Shown piece after piece: positions 49,403 to 62,269 of a DNA stretch of 64,000 nt (within the stretch, counting starts at the first letter, position 1; every line of letters begins with the position of its first letter). The DNA comes from Dillenia suffruticosa (lineage: Eukaryota; Streptophyta; Magnoliopsida; Dilleniales; Dilleniaceae): the NCBI GenBank assembly GCA_033439265.1, contig JAVTVX010000013.1, forward strand, positions 22,238,500 through 22,302,499, read 5' to 3'. Made by a program: the position numbers and the translations under genes. The notes below the pieces were generated by a model, which was not told where the DNA came from, ran no database searches, and saw only the letters and a list, made by a program, of their open reading frames with translations.

Positions 49403-52372
49403 CTAAGGTGATTCACTGCCTTTGGGAGAGCCACGTTCATAATCTTGGTCGTCCATGGGACTACGATCGTCTCTGGGACTGGGACTGCGGCTGTGACCAT
49501 TGGCTTCAGAAGGGCTATCATACCCCCTAGCTGCAGGGCTCTCTCCCAGGGCTGCCAATCTTCGCCCTGGGACTACCACTGTATTCAGATCCATTTCTCT
49601 CGGTGTCAACTTGTTTAGCCTTGGGAGAGGAGCTTCTCCTCTCTTCGTCCATGTGATCATCAGGTGTTGGGCTACGCTTGCTAGCCCTTGGGGGAGGAGA
49701 ACTCTTCTCTGGATCAGGACTCCTATGGTAATAGGGACTCTCAGATCTATTCTCGTGGCGATCTCTGATTGGAGGGGATTGAGACCGACTGGAAAATTCA
49801 ACACACCCAAATAAGAACCAACATAAGGAAATGATGGATAGTTAGATTTACCCATACAAAAAAATTGTGAATTCCAGCAGGGTGAGGAGGTCGAGAGACT
49901 ACTTACCTATAGCTGCGGCTTCTGCTGTAACTTCGGCTCCGGCTATGACCACGATAAGGAGAGTGTGACCTTGAAGGTGATCTTGAGTAACTTCTCCCAC
50001 GTCTGAAGCAGAAATTTAGATTCAGGTCATGCATATCTAAATAACTTAACACTCACATTGCTAAAGGATGTCAAGGGAGATTTTTTTTTTTTTTTAAATA
50101 AAAAAGGCCAAATGACAACAAATGGGCAGAGAGAGAGATCGAATCATGTCATTACAGCCTGAAATACCTGAGCTTCTTGGGACTGTTCTTGCAATTTCTT
50201 TCAATGTGGCCTCTTTCACCACAGCGGTAGAACCGGTTTTTCCAGTCCCCAGCTTTACAATCTTTTGCCCAGTGGCCATCTATACCACAATTGAAGCAGC
50301 GCCCAGAACCAGGAGGAGGACCTCTGCCTAGATACTCTCTAGAACCACCCAAACCACGTGGCCCCTGCATTATACGTTCCAGAAATCGTGCAGTTTTAAA
50401 ATATTAGTAATCATAACTCAAGACACCTGTCAACATGATCTAGAAAACTCAAATATATAGAGGACCAATGGGACAACAGCATAAAAGTGCAAAAAATGCA
50501 ATGAACTACAAGATTTAATAAAATTTCTACAGCCAAAAACCGGTTAATAACAATATTGAATAGTAAAACTCAAGTTACCATTTCACTAAAAAACATGAAG
50601 CATACAACTCTTAGTTAAGTTCCTCAGCCAGCAGAGAAACTAGTATGTTAACATCAGAACCACCTGAGCCTTAACATCATAAATACCTTATGGTAAGAGA
50701 ATTTCCCAACACTTAATTTTGAATATGTGATTCAAAATGAATATAAAGCGTTTTGTACAACTTTTCATCTTGACTTGTACTAAATGTAGCAAAATGGAAG
50801 CCACTAAAGTTTTCCTTTCTGTGGCCAATACACCAAAGGCTCAGGCTTTCTGGAGCAACTTTTGACAGCTCCAAACAGCAAAATTCCCCCAATTGTTCCT
50901 TTTGAGAGGAGAGGTGGGGAGGGGACCATGACTTAGCAAAATGCTCTTCTATCAAACTTATCCAAGTAAAAAGTAAATGACTAAATAGATAAAATAAAAC
51001 CAAAAAAAAAAATTGCTACGATGCATGGAAAAAAAAGCAAGTTCATAATCTCACCCCTTTTGCAAATTCAACAATAATACGACTTCCATCAATGTTGCGA
51101 CCATCTAAGCCATATCTAGCGTCATCAGCATCACGGGAATCACTAAATTCCTGCAAACAAAGCAAAAGCAAAACCCACAAAAACACAATATAGTTGCATG
51201 ACATTGAAAAGTCAGTTTGCTGGGGGCAAAAGAAAAAGAAAGCCTAGTACATCATGGCAAATAAAAACCAAGAAGAGAAAGCAGAAAGAGAGAGAAGTAC
51301 ATACAACAAATGCATAGTCATGCTTCATGTCCACGTCTCGTACTCTGCGCAAATTGTTGCCACAGACAGTAAGACCAGCATTACTTAGCAAGGGAACGAT
51401 ACTTGCCCCTCATGGATTAAACACCAGTTTGAGTTTGTTGCCATTTCCATAAAAACACGCAATAACATCACAGAAAGAATCGCCAAAGTCTCCTATACAC
51501 TTGGAAAGAATTCCCACCAATTTCATCAAGGCCACCCATTCATCACAGACCTCCAGGCTAGGCAAAAGCCCAGAAACCTTCAATAAGATCATTCAAATTA
51601 AAACACACAACTCTTGGGGTTCAAGTTCCCAGACAAATAGCAAGATGATTAGAACTGGCAAGCTAAGCACCACAGTGAGCCTAGAGCAGACTTGATGGTC
51701 CCATCATTTCATTGAAAAACCAAAGAGAATTACTATTGAAAAATTTTATGACTTGGGAAGGTAACTGCTATCGACAAAATTCCTTCCAACAACTTTTCAT
51801 GAATTGACATCACAAAAAAAAAAAAAAAATGCATCATCAGGAAAATTCTCATGACAAAAGCCATGCAAAGATTTCCCAATCCCAAAAAAGAAAACCAGTC
51901 AAAAAATTAAGGTCTCAGCCGGGCAAAAAGGAACCATATGTATCCATTTATGAACTTGAGTGTAAAAGATCTAACAAGGATGAACAGTGAGTCCGAAAAA
52001 ATCATAATCCTATACTAAATCATAAAATGATTGACACCAAAAGAGCCCATAAGGAAAGTCTGAAAAAATCATAATCCTATAATGAATCATAAAATTATTG
52101 ACACCAAAAGATGAACAAGTCAAACATTCGACATAAAAAACATGATTCTGAACCCAATGAAATAAATAGGATGAATTTACCCAGATAAGACAACTAGGAT
52201 GAAAATTCAAGAATAAGCAAGTTAACCCTTTTCCTACCTTCCAAATCTACCAAAGATGGCCTCCAAATCTCTCGATCGTGCCCGAAGACAAGCGCCCAAC
52301 ATAAAGACGGGTGTTGCCATATCGATCACTGTCATATCTATCACTGCCGTATCGGTCAACATATCGCGGCAT
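49403..52372 (-). pseudogene. RS2Z-type SR splicing factor (RS2Z33/RSZ33-like), disrupted
   Basis: RS2Z proteins are plant SR factors with an RRM, two CCHC zinc knuckles and an RS tail. Start ATG 52372: MPRYVDRYGSDRYDSDRYGN, carrying extra DRY-S units, then TRLYVGRLSS. Two bases are missing at about 52273, so the frame leaves the family (GT-IERFGG instead of T.SRDLEAIFGRFGR). Later exons read [29 protein letters not shown], then [20 protein letters not shown] with an intact first knuckle. The second knuckle reads [14 protein letters not shown], with Phe where the first Cys belongs. The RS tail follows, and a one-base insertion at about 49535 precedes the family-like end RSPSPRDDRSPMDDQDYERG. 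Splice borders and the two-part 5' leader (52690-52920) look normal. Two frame breaks plus a lost zinc ligand argue for a decaying copy. Confidence 0.75.
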
Positions 52373-53160
52373 TGTTACACACTGCACTGAAAGCCCACCA
52401 CAACTATTATTTCTACATAAACACAATATTGTCATATCCAAAACAATAACCTAACATGGAATTTCCACTCAAACAATCCTCCTATTATTATCCAACAATT
52501 ACATAAAGCACGACTAAACCAAATATTACAAAAACTGGTTTTCCTAAAATTTACAACGTTATAAAACTACCAATTCACCAGGAAAATAAATACAAATCAT
52601 AAACAATAGCACGCAGATCTGAGCTATTCAAACAAGTAAACAACGTAGAGAGATAGGCATTTAAAAATAAATAAATCAAAATTTGATTAGACCTCGAAGA
52701 TTTCGGGTTGGGTTCCGATCCGAATATGCACGTCTAATGATTTCTTGCTTTCAGGGCTTTCTGCAATTGAAGAATCATTAAGAGAACCAGAAAGAATTCG
52801 AAGGGGGAAGAAGTCATAGAATTAGGGTTTGAGGGAAAGAAAGAAATCTAACCCTAAACCCAACGAAAAATACTCAATCAAAAACATGTAGAAAGAGAGA
52901 GAGGTACCTTTCCAGAGACAGCAGGTGTTGAACGCGGAAAAACTCCCAGAAGCTTCAGGTGATGCGATTGCGGAGAATCGACCCCGGGGAGATGGGCGGG
53001 GGGGGGGGGGGGGGAGTGGGGGACGAGCGAGCAAGCGATAGGCAAACAAAACCCAAATCCAGGTAGAGAGAGGTAAAATAGGGCTTGGAGGACTGTTTCT
53101 GACGGGGCGAAAAGAACCGACTTAGGAGAGACGTTTGGGCCTGGGCCGTTCAACTTCGGC
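52373..53160 (-). promoter_or_regulatory. 5' leader exons and promoter region of the RS2Z locus
   Basis: A leader exon appears to end at a GGAAAG/GTACCT donor near 52911, followed downstream by a second leader segment around 52690-52760 before the coding exon. A run of about 17 G bases at 52998-53014 and GC-rich DNA lie near the likely transcription start. Confidence 0.4.
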
Positions 53161-56100
53161 ACGCGTACTATAAGAAATATACTTTTTTTTTCTTCTTTTT
53201 TTTTTTGTTTACTTATCAATATCCGAAATCATATTTTAATTAATTCAACTAACTCTTCTAATATATATTTTTTTATTTTTAATATTCAAATTCGAATTTT
53301 TACCAAGATATATAACGTTCTTTTCATTAAACAAATTATCTATTAATAAATATACTCTATTTTTAATATTATATCAAGAGAGTCAATTTTTAAATTATAT
53401 TTCACAACTAGTTAAATTAGATTAATCGAATTTTTAAATATCAATAATAAAATAAAAAATATATTATGCCAATTTAATTCTAATTTTGCAGATCAAACGG
53501 TTAATCACACATAAATCCAATTAATTCTGATTAATTCAAATCGAATAGCTTATGGCCTGTCATTAGGATTCGTTTGATAATAATTGATTTCTTGTGCATA
53601 CTTACGAAAGAACTCTTTACCATCTCATCGGTGTACACAGTTACGAAATCGACAATTATTTAATTATCAAACTAACGTTCGATTGCTTTACCATTTAAGA
53701 AATAAAAGTTTTTGAAGAACAATCTCATACCACTAACCCCATAAAAGATCTAATTGCCCGTTATCACTGTACCACCATTGACCCATGAGTTCAAAAATAT
53801 GCACCACTCTTGTAGCTACAAGAAATCCTACACCAACAAATATATTATTTAATATTAAACTCTTTTTTTTTTTTTTTAATGAGAATTAGTCTAGATGCAT
53901 TAGAGAACAAAAAAAAAAAAAATCCCCAGCATTATTTACCCAATGATTATTAGTATGAATATCTAGGTTTAATTAACTATATAGTTATAAGTGTGAAAAA
54001 CTCTTGTCATGCTGGATTCATCGTCCTTCATTTGGCGGGAGGTGATTTGTTCTTGCTGGACTTGTAATGTGTTAATTTTCTTTTTTTTTTTTTTGGTGCT
54101 TGGGTGATGGTCACACAATTTGTGAAAACTTTCTCTTTCTTTTTCTTTTTTTGATACAACAATAATGACACGGGCGGTGTTGTGGGAGTGTTTAGCGAGA
54201 GTGGGGTGCCATGATCTATGGTATATGGAGGCGTTCCTTTATACTCCATATCTCTCCTTCTCTCTTTCTCTCTCTCTCTCTATATATATAAAAGCGGGGA
54301 ATGGATACAGGAAGAGGCATTCCTATATTACTGTGTTTTGTTTAGGTAAAAAAGGGTCGAAAAGAAAGAACCTAAAACTGCTGTGTGTGTTGCTGCAGGA
54401 AGGACTCAGGAAGCCATTCGTGCGACTGGTGTTGAAGTCGAATCAGGTGGAGAAGTAGGAGGGAAACTTATTCAGATTTATGCTTGATTTTATAGATTTT
54501 CCTTTTTTATTGGTTTTTCTTTTTTATAATTTTATTGCATCATATTTGGTCGGGTCAGAATTCCTGTTTTTATAGCATTCATTTGTTTGAGGGGAGAATC
54601 GGTCTTATGGTTAGTTCGGGTTCTGGACCATGAACCGTTTTGTATTCCTTGCTCGTTTTGACAACGGAATGATTTTTGTATCCACAAATGTTTGTGACGA
54701 AATTATGCACGATTCATTCGTAACCAAACTCCGCTCCAGCTTTGTGCAACATATTTGGTGACATTTTGGCAATAGTATCGATGTTTAATGAATCAGCACC
54801 GTTATTTGTGCGACAATATTTTTGCAATACAAAATGGCAGCTTTTTTGGGTGCAATTAGCTTGGCTGCGTTTGTATCCTCGAGGGTATAAATTCATTATA
54901 TTTAGCTTACATAAATCATATTTTAAATATGACAAATTGGTTCCCTTTATATTTTTTTTCTGATTTTTAATAAACTCGCAAGTAAAAGAGTAAACAATAC
55001 ACATAAGTATTTCTTTTATTTTTGTTATAATTACACGTAAGTATACCAATATGGGTTGACTTAACTGAATATGGGGTTGAATACCTTTAAGTATGACACT
55101 CCCGCTGTATTGGACTCTCATGTGTATGGAGCGTTCCCCGTTGGAAGACCCACTCTCTGAAAAGAGTCATTGCAGTGGTAAATTCGGATTAATCGGGATG
55201 ATATCCTCGATACTGAATAATATCCAAAGACATGGTACAAAAAAAAATAATACACATAAGCCTTTCAAGTTTCTACAAATTGCTCATCTATCTTTTTTCT
55301 TATGATCGCCTCCTTAAAAGTATTCTCTCTCTCCCCCCACTTATTTTTCTGCCTTATTTTCACACATACAATGGCACGCATGCGCGGTGGGTAGGGGCAA
55401 ATCCCGGTATTTGCTTATAGCATAGCAATGCAGCAATTTTGGTAAAATCCAAGTCATTTGAGAAAAAGGCGGTGTGAAATCATAGGAATGACTCTATAGC
55501 TTATCCCTTGTTTCATTAGGATGCGTATACGTGGAGTCTCCAGGGGGGGGGAGAGAGACCAAATCTTGTGTGATGGCCATTTGTTTAACTTTACATATAC
55601 TTATCATTCGCTAGAACAAGCATTGCATTGCTCATATGTACTAGTCTTCTTATGCGCTTCAAGTTATCTTCCCCTGTTAGCAAGCAAAATTACATATATT
55701 TCTCTAACCTGTCATTGTCTTCTTCTTTTTCTTCAATGATAGGCGTGATTATAATTGATACAAATCTTTGTTTAACTTATTGTTTGGTAAATTAACCCGA
55801 AATTTTAATTTTATTTAATAATATTATATAATCAGTCAAGAAATATCATAACAATATTTGATGTACTGTTACTACAAAATCAATTATATTTTTCTATAAT
55901 TTTATAGTAAGTATAATTTAGACGAAAACCCTAATTTATTGAACATAGTTGTGCATAAAAGACAAAGCAATGAACTTTCCTAACACTAGTGAAATAGATG
56001 TAAGGATCCACACATGATACATGTAAAAGCTTTGAGCGTACATTTGCATATCAACCAACTTTTTAAACTGTAAAACAAAGTAAAAACCCAACTCACGAAC

Positions 56101-56187
56101 AAAACAAAAGAACTAGTAAAAACAAGTAAAACACATCACCATGCAAATTTTGCTTCTTTTGTTCTTGTATATGTAAACAAATTCGAT
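53161..56187. other. Intergenic region
   Basis: AT-rich. A small plus-strand open frame at 54165-54458 and an alternative frame after an acceptor-like TGCTGCAG at 54400 (TQEAIRATGVEVESGGEVGG then a stop) are not recognisable. Otherwise nothing is seen. Confidence 0.4.
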
Positions 56188-58449
56188 CTACCTCCTCTTG
56201 TTCTTGCTTCCAATCAACAGAGTGAAATAAAAGAGAATCCTGAAGAAAAAACCCCAAGCAATAGTGATCCACAAGCAATTCCATTTGCTTATGTCCGTAA
56301 TTCCTTCATTCTTTAGTATATCCAAACCGGTAGTCACACAAGTTGAGCTAGTAATATTCATGCCCAAAGTACTACTCAAGCTCTTCAACAGCTTGATCTT
56401 CATTTCTTCTGGGACTGCGCCAAGCGGGGTGTTGTCGAAAATTTGAACACCCCTGACGAAGCACTTGGTCGGGTCATCAAACTCATTCTGCAATACCCCT
56501 TCAAAAGGGTATTTCACTAGAGAAATGTAGTGAAACCAAAGCCAATAGACAGGGATTCTATCTCTAGTTATGAAGAAGCCACTGAAGAGCACAAAGTAAG
56601 CCAAAATTGCAACAACCACAGTGAAACCCAACATGACATGAGAGACTATTCCAGATAAGAATGTGACGAAAGAATTACCAGCCCAAAATGATGCCAAAAT
56701 TGCCAAGAAGTAGAAAACAAACCCCCCAAAACCACCTGCAAGACCCACTGCCCAGAATGTAGTTGCAGCGAAAGTGATTGATAAAAAGACTAGCGAAGGC
56801 AGAGAGATCAAAGAGTGAGCAAGCACATATGATGAGCGGCGATACGCATTGTAGGCAGTCTCTCTCATGAAAATATACCTTTCCATGAGAAAAACAGGAA
56901 TGGCTTCGGCACATGTGTAGAACATGGTGGACATGGCGAATGCGAAAAAACCTAATCTCTCTTGAACCCCTTTTGGAGAATTATCAAGATGCCAATAAAT
57001 AGTGGCTAGAATTATGCCAGTGACAAGAACTGCCATCAATCTGATCAAAAACAACTCGGGTGTTCGCGTAGAGTTGAGGATTGATCTTTTTGAGATCACA
57101 ATCATTTCCATCCACATTGGATTTGCATACTTCTGAACGGCAGAGGTTTCATGATGATTAGGACCCGCACCACCAGAGACCAATTTCCCTCTCGAAACGC
57201 TGGCGCTCACCGCGTCATTGAGAGAAACCTTAAACCTCAGTTTTTCTTCACCTTTGTGATCATTTTGCACATGATTTCTCGTCCTTTGCCATGACTTGTT
57301 AAATTCGACGAGACTCTTAGCTCCTTGGGGCGAACTTTCGAGCTCGCGAATAAGATCAAGCGCAAATTCACTTCGATTTTCGTTCTCGGGAATAGGGTGC
57401 CCGAATTCTGAGAAAAAAAGTTGGAGGCTTCGAGGCGATCCGCTGAAAACTGTTTGTCCATGTGACAGAAAAAGCAACTGATCAAGCAGACTCATTATTC
57501 TATAACTTGGCTGGTGAATAGACATAATAACAATGCTACCACTCTGCGCAATTCTCTGCAGAACCTTCACCACCATATATGCGCTTGTTGAGTCTAAACC
57601 TGAGGTGGGCTCATCAAGAAAGAGAATAATAGGATCATGGATAATGTCGGTTCCTATTGAAACTCTCCGGCGCTCTCCACCGGAGACGCCACGGTGACCC
57701 TCGTCGCCGATCACCGTCTTTGCGGCACTTCGTAGACCGAGCTGATCAATAAGAGCTTGTACCCTCGCTCGCTTTTTCGCCTTGGAAAGCGAGCGAGGAA
57801 GCCTGAATTCTGCAGAGAACATCAGAGTCTCCTCCACTGTGAGCATCGGAAAGAGGAGGTCGTCCTGCATAACATAAGCAGATATTACTTTTAGGAGTCT
57901 GGAATCAAGAACTTCGCCATTCAAGCTGATTGTTCCTTTTAAGCTCTCTTTCGATATTCGATCAGCTAGTGCATCAATGAGTGTTGATTTGCCAGACCCA
58001 CTTGCTCCAAGCACAGCCAGTATCTCTCCCTCCCGGGCTTCTCCAGAAATTTCATTCAACAAAATTTTCATGTTCCCAGGAGAATTGCTATCCGCCATGT
58101 ATTCCGGCGAGGAAAGGTTCCTTGTTCGATCGAAATACGACGGTGGGGAGAGTTTCCGGCGGATTTTGACGCTGTAAGTGAGGTTGTGGAAGGAAAGGAC
58201 AAATGGGTATGATCTGGAATTGGACGAAATGGATGATATATTAAGGGTTTGGTGTTCTGGAGAGTTCTCGCTGGAATCGGTGAATTCGTTGACCCGTTTG
58301 AAGAGTTGGCCGAGGCTCGAGGGTATTCCGGGTCTGGGTCCAGGAGTGAGGTTTTGGGGCTCCATAAAGTTGTTTGGTTCGAAAATTGGTGGATCGCCGG
58401 AAAATGGATTTGCCGATGACGGGTTGACGTCACCGGATACACGAGACAT
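56188..58449 (-). CDS. ABCG half transporter (ABCG2/6/20-type WBC)
   Basis: ABCG half transporters dimerise and export lipids or their precursors; the clade containing Arabidopsis ABCG2, ABCG6 and ABCG20 is known for suberin. A single exon encodes 753 residues from [16 protein letters not shown]. The longer frame to 58590 reads through the leader and includes a (GA)n translation, so I reject that start. Nucleotide-binding domain first: Walker [10 protein letters not shown] (148-156), ABC signature [12 protein letters not shown] (255-266), Walker [14 protein letters not shown] (275-287), H-loop SIHQPSYR (310-317). Six membrane helices follow at about 480-745, including [20 protein letters not shown] and [19 protein letters not shown]. 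The extracellular loop has cysteines and the end is basic (GSKNKRR). No lesion. From memory, ABCG2 is At2g37360, close to RS2Z33 and ALS3 there as here. Confidence 0.95.
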   Translation of the reverse strand: MSRVSGDVNPSSANPFSGDPPIFEPNNFMEPQNLTPGPRPGIPSSLGQLFKRVNEFTDSSENSPEHQTLNISSISSNSRSYPFVLSFHNLTYSVKIRRKLSPPSYFDRTRNLSSPEYMADSNSPGNMKILLNEISGEAREGEILAVLGASGSGKSTLIDALADRISKESLKGTISLNGEVLDSRLLKVISAYVMQDDLLFPMLTVEETLMFSAEFRLPRSLSKAKKRARVQALIDQLGLRSAAKTVIGDEGHRGVSGGERRRVSIGTDIIHDPIILFLDEPTSGLDSTSAYMVVKVLQRIAQSGSIVIMSIHQPSYRIMSLLDQLLFLSHGQTVFSGSPRSLQLFFSEFGHPIPENENRSEFALDLIRELESSPQGAKSLVEFNKSWQRTRNHVQNDHKGEEKLRFKVSLNDAVSASVSRGKLVSGGAGPNHHETSAVQKYANPMWMEMIVISKRSILNSTRTPELFLIRLMAVLVTGIILATIYWHLDNSPKGVQERLGFFAFAMSTMFYTCAEAIPVFLMERYIFMRETAYNAYRRSSYVLAHSLISLPSLVFLSITFAATTFWAVGLAGGFGGFVFYFLAILASFWAGNSFVTFLSGIVSHVMLGFTVVVAILAYFVLFSGFFITRDRIPVYWLWFHYISLVKYPFEGVLQNEFDDPTKCFVRGVQIFDNTPLGAVPEEMKIKLLKSLSSTLGMNITSSTCVTTGLDILKNEGITDISKWNCLWITIAWGFFFRILFYFTLLIGSKNKRR

Positions 58450-58570
58450 GAGTGTATATGCGTGCGGTTGTTTTTTCTTTGGAGTGGTGAGGAATGTGAC
58501 TACGGTTTTATAGGATGGATGAGAGAGAGAGAGAGAGAGATTCGAGCTTGGCAGACGTTTTGGAGTCAAA

Positions 58571-58580
58571 GTATATATAG
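58571..58580 (-). promoter_or_regulatory. TATA box of the ABCG gene
   Basis: CTATATATAC on the minus strand lies about 122 bases before the chosen start codon. A (GA)n tract (58521-58540, CT on the coding strand) lies between, a common plant core-promoter arrangement. Confidence 0.6.
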
Positions 58581-58599
58581 TACCAATCATTACCCTCCA

Positions 58600-59279
58600 T
58601 TCGGAATTTTCCTTAGAATGATGTCATATTTTAGTTGATTTTTGGCACCTCTTGATTTGGGATTAAGACATGTTTTGAAATCTTAGCTTTCCTAAAGGTA
58701 CTTTAAAAAAAAAAAAAACCCTTGAAGTTGATTTTATTTATATTGATTTCATTTTATATTATTCATAATATTTTTTAATTATATAAAAATATAAAATTTT
58801 ATGATTATATACTAAATAAATTAAAATTATCATAATATATTACATTAAAAATATCTGAATCAGTTCCTCATATTTCAATAATACTTAAAGTTTTTCCATC
58901 TTCTCAATTTTAAAATATTTTGATCACAACTAGGGTGTCCTTTTATTCATAATCCAAACTATAACTATACATGTATATTGATCGGTGAAATTATTTAACT
59001 AATAAGAAAACTTGTATAAAGTCATATATCAGACCATGCTAAAATTATGGAGTTAGGCATAATATTTTAATTTCATGGATTTAAATAGTTGATCTCAAAC
59101 AATATAATATCACTACCCACTTAACAAATTACATGATGATATCTTAGCATTTCACCGTCAAGAAAGGGCATTGAGCTGGTCATTGTTTGTTTGGTAGAGA
59201 GTTGGTAAATGCAGTTTTCTCAGAGATCATATTTGCAGACAATGCAAGCAAGATGAAAGAGCATTACTGAATAATTAAT

Positions 59280-59326
<47 letters not shown>

Positions 59327-60882
59327 CCAAACTACAAGTTACACATGATGTGCTTGAACTAAAGCTTTTACGAGAAAGAATTAACAAAAATAACCAAAGT
59401 TTGTTTCAGTAAGGCATATATATATATATATATATATGCGTGTCGTGGACATGTAATCATAATATAATGACCAAACCATATCCATGCAAGAAAACAAGAA
59501 ATGATAAATGGTGAGCTAAATCCTCCTAATCTCACCTCCACACGCCTTCATTTCTTCACGCAAAAGGCCTCGCATGCCACGTGGCTCATTTCGATTGGCT
59601 CGAATTCATCAATACTACATTTTCTTCGATTTGTTAATCAACAATGATAGAGAATTTATTGCATTAGGTGCAGGATGTTCATCAAACATGTTGACTCAGT
59701 AGTGTGCTTGCCTTTCTAGTTTTAAGCTTTGGTTAGAAGAGTTTACGAAAGCTACAACTTGACTTGGAGGGCTTTTCTGGTTGAAGTGGATAAGACAAAA
59801 TGCAAAATTTAGGTTCAATATTAAAGTCTTAGTCTTTAATTGTTGTTTATACCAAAAGGGTTACCTGTGAAAGCATGCCAAATACCTCAGGACGATGGTA
59901 CGCTATAAGTTATTTTTCTAGTTAGGTTCATTCCAAAGAAAGCGAAAGATATGTGCGTTACTCATATGATTCATATACTCAAAAGCCCAACAATGCGCAT
60001 GCAACATTATTAGTTAGCTAGATGTCAAAATCCATGCACTCCAAAAGCTCATTCGTGCTCAAACAAGACTTGGCAATACGGACCAGCTTCTCTTGCGGTG
60101 ATAGGCAATGTCTGTGTTTGTGTGTACGCGTGAGCATGCAGTTGTATGCTCGATTGCTTTGCTGCTCCAGTCCAGGGCAAGTTAATGGCAGTCAATTTCT
60201 CCTGTTACACCCCCCTCAAGGTAGTATCCTCGCCTTGACAGCCTCTGGTCTCGACCACCGGACATGACCGACGTGGCACAAGCATGGAGGTAGCCCAACA
60301 CATCAAGTATGTTTCTTGAACTCATCTCTTAGGTTTCATTATGATAAAAGAATCAAATAGCAAAATGGCTACATAATGACAATAGCTTACAAAAACTTAA
60401 GAGTGGGAATGGGATTGTAAGCATGCAATTCAAAGGTATTTAAAAAAAAAAAAAAAAATTATCGATCAATGATTTTCACATTTAATGATTAAAATGGCTT
60501 TGGCCAATATAACTATATGATTCCTAGCTAAATGGAATCATGTGTGTTATTGAAAAAAGACCCTACCATGTTAACATCCTCTGGCAACAAGTTAATCAAG
60601 TCAGTTCAGCTCAGACGGTTAATAATGTGGGGTAAGCAAACAAAAGTTCCTAGAGAAGTTAACATGGGTGGGACTGATTTTCAGCATCTTCTCACAAACA
60701 CCAAAATGAACAATTATATAAAACATATTTGAATGAAGAATAAGGGTACTTATGGTGTGTTTAGCTCATAATTGCATAAACTAAAATAGAGAATCTCATG
60801 GGAATGTCAAGCAGGCATTGTACCGATCACTTCCCGGTGCTCCCTTTGCTCACGTAAAGATCTTACGAGACTTGTCGTTTCA
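58600..60882. other. Intergenic region with (TA)n microsatellites
   Basis: AT-rich; (TA)n tracts at about 59282-59316 and 59417-59436. No gene is supported; a small frame at 60022-60267 has no features. Confidence 0.5.
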
Positions 60883-62269
60883 CACTATCAGAAAACACGG
60901 TATCAACAACGAAAAATTATTAACGAATTTTTTTCCGTCAGTAATAACGATGGAATTACAATAAATTAACGACAAAAATTTTACCGACGAATTAACGATG
61001 AATTTTGTATAATTTTTTTATTTTTTTTATTTTTTAATTTTTTTTGTAAACTTATCAACGACAGATTACTGATAGATTACTAATGGAAATTTTACTGACA
61101 GATTACTAACGGATTTTTAAATTTTTTTAAAATTTTAATTTTTTAAAATTTTAATTTTTTTAAACCTTTTAAATTTTTTTTAAACATATCAGTGACAGAT
61201 TAACGATGGAAATTTTACCAATTGATTACCAACGGAAAAATCAGCAACGGATTACCGACACAAAAATTAACAACGGATTAGCAACTGATTTTTTTACTTT
61301 TTTTAATTTTTTTTAATTTTTTTAATTTTTTTTAATTTTTTTACTTTTTTAAAATTTTTAAAATTTTTAAAATTTTTTCTAATTTTTTTAATTTTTTTAA
61401 TTTTTAATTTTATTTTATTTTGTAGAAGGATAATATTATTTTAATTTTTAAATTTTTTATTATTTTATTTTAATCTTAAACCTTATTATTTTATTATTTT
61501 ATTATTTTATAATAAATTATCAATTTATATTATTTTATTATTAATAAAAAAATATGAAGTAAAAATAAAAAATAAAAAAAGAGTATAGATATAAAGGTAA
61601 GTTTAGTCTGGTGGTTTTTTTTCTTATTGTGTTTCACATGTTTCATGTTCGATCCAAGACCCAAGACGGAGACATATTGAAGGCATTTTTCATAGATTAG
61701 CAATGGATTTTTTTTATTTTTTATTTTTTTATTTTTTATAAATTTTTTAAATAATTTTTTTAAATAATTTTTTTATTTTATTTTTTCAAATTTTTTATTA
61801 ATTTATTTTAAACTAAAATAAAATTATTTTATTATTTTATTAAAAATTATAATTTTATATTATTTTTATATTGTTAAAAAATTATAATTTTATATTATTT
61901 TATTATGGTTAAAAATATGATATAAAGATAATAAGTAAAAAAAAATAATTATGATTAAATAAGAAAAATGGTTTGGTGGTTGATTTGCTCACATTGTTTT
62001 CCTTGTACTGGGTTTGAATCTCAACAGTGACAAGTTGAAGGAATTTTCAAAAATTAAAGAAGAGCTGGCATATGGGTTGGGCCGGGCAGTGAATGGGGCG
62101 CCTGGAATAATAATTCTCTTTTTTTCAAAACTTAAAAATCAGCGACGGACTCAGTTCCATCACTGATATTAATGACGAAAAAAATCCATCACTAATACCT
62201 TTTAACAACAGATTTTATGCCATTAACTACAAATTTTTTCTATCACTAAAGGCATGATTTCTGATAGCA
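60883..62269. mobile_element. Degenerate non-autonomous CACTA-like element, about 1.39 kb
   Basis: The left end is CACTATCAGAAAACAC. The right end, GATTTCTGATAGCA, is its complement except for the terminal two bases. A 3-bp duplication, TCA, flanks it (60880-60882 and 62270-62272). Inside are many decayed copies of the CGACGGA/ACGGAAAT motif seen in the element at 814-1417, in both orientations near the two ends, with long A/T homopolymer blocks between. It has no coding capacity. Two tRNA-like stretches (about 61603-61655 and 61975-62025) lie within. More decayed repeats and an altered terminus suggest it is older than the first element. Confidence 0.75.
61603..61655 (+). other. tRNA-like Pol III box A/B module inside the CACTA-like element
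   Basis: TTTAGTCTGGTGG resembles a box A, and ATGTTCGATCC, about 35-40 bases on, resembles box B (GGTTCGANTCC). No complete cloverleaf can be drawn, so it is not a functional tRNA gene. Confidence 0.4.

Noticed and set aside
54165-54480. Possible last exon of an unknown gene
   Set aside because: An acceptor-like site and a short frame exist but nothing recognisable or consistent upstream.
58450-58590. Upstream in-frame ATG extending the ABCG protein by 47 residues
   Set aside because: The extension covers the TATA box and a (GA)n tract; the family starts near MSRV.
61603-62025. Possible tRNA genes
   Set aside because: Only box A/B-like matches; no acceptor stem or anticodon arm can be formed.
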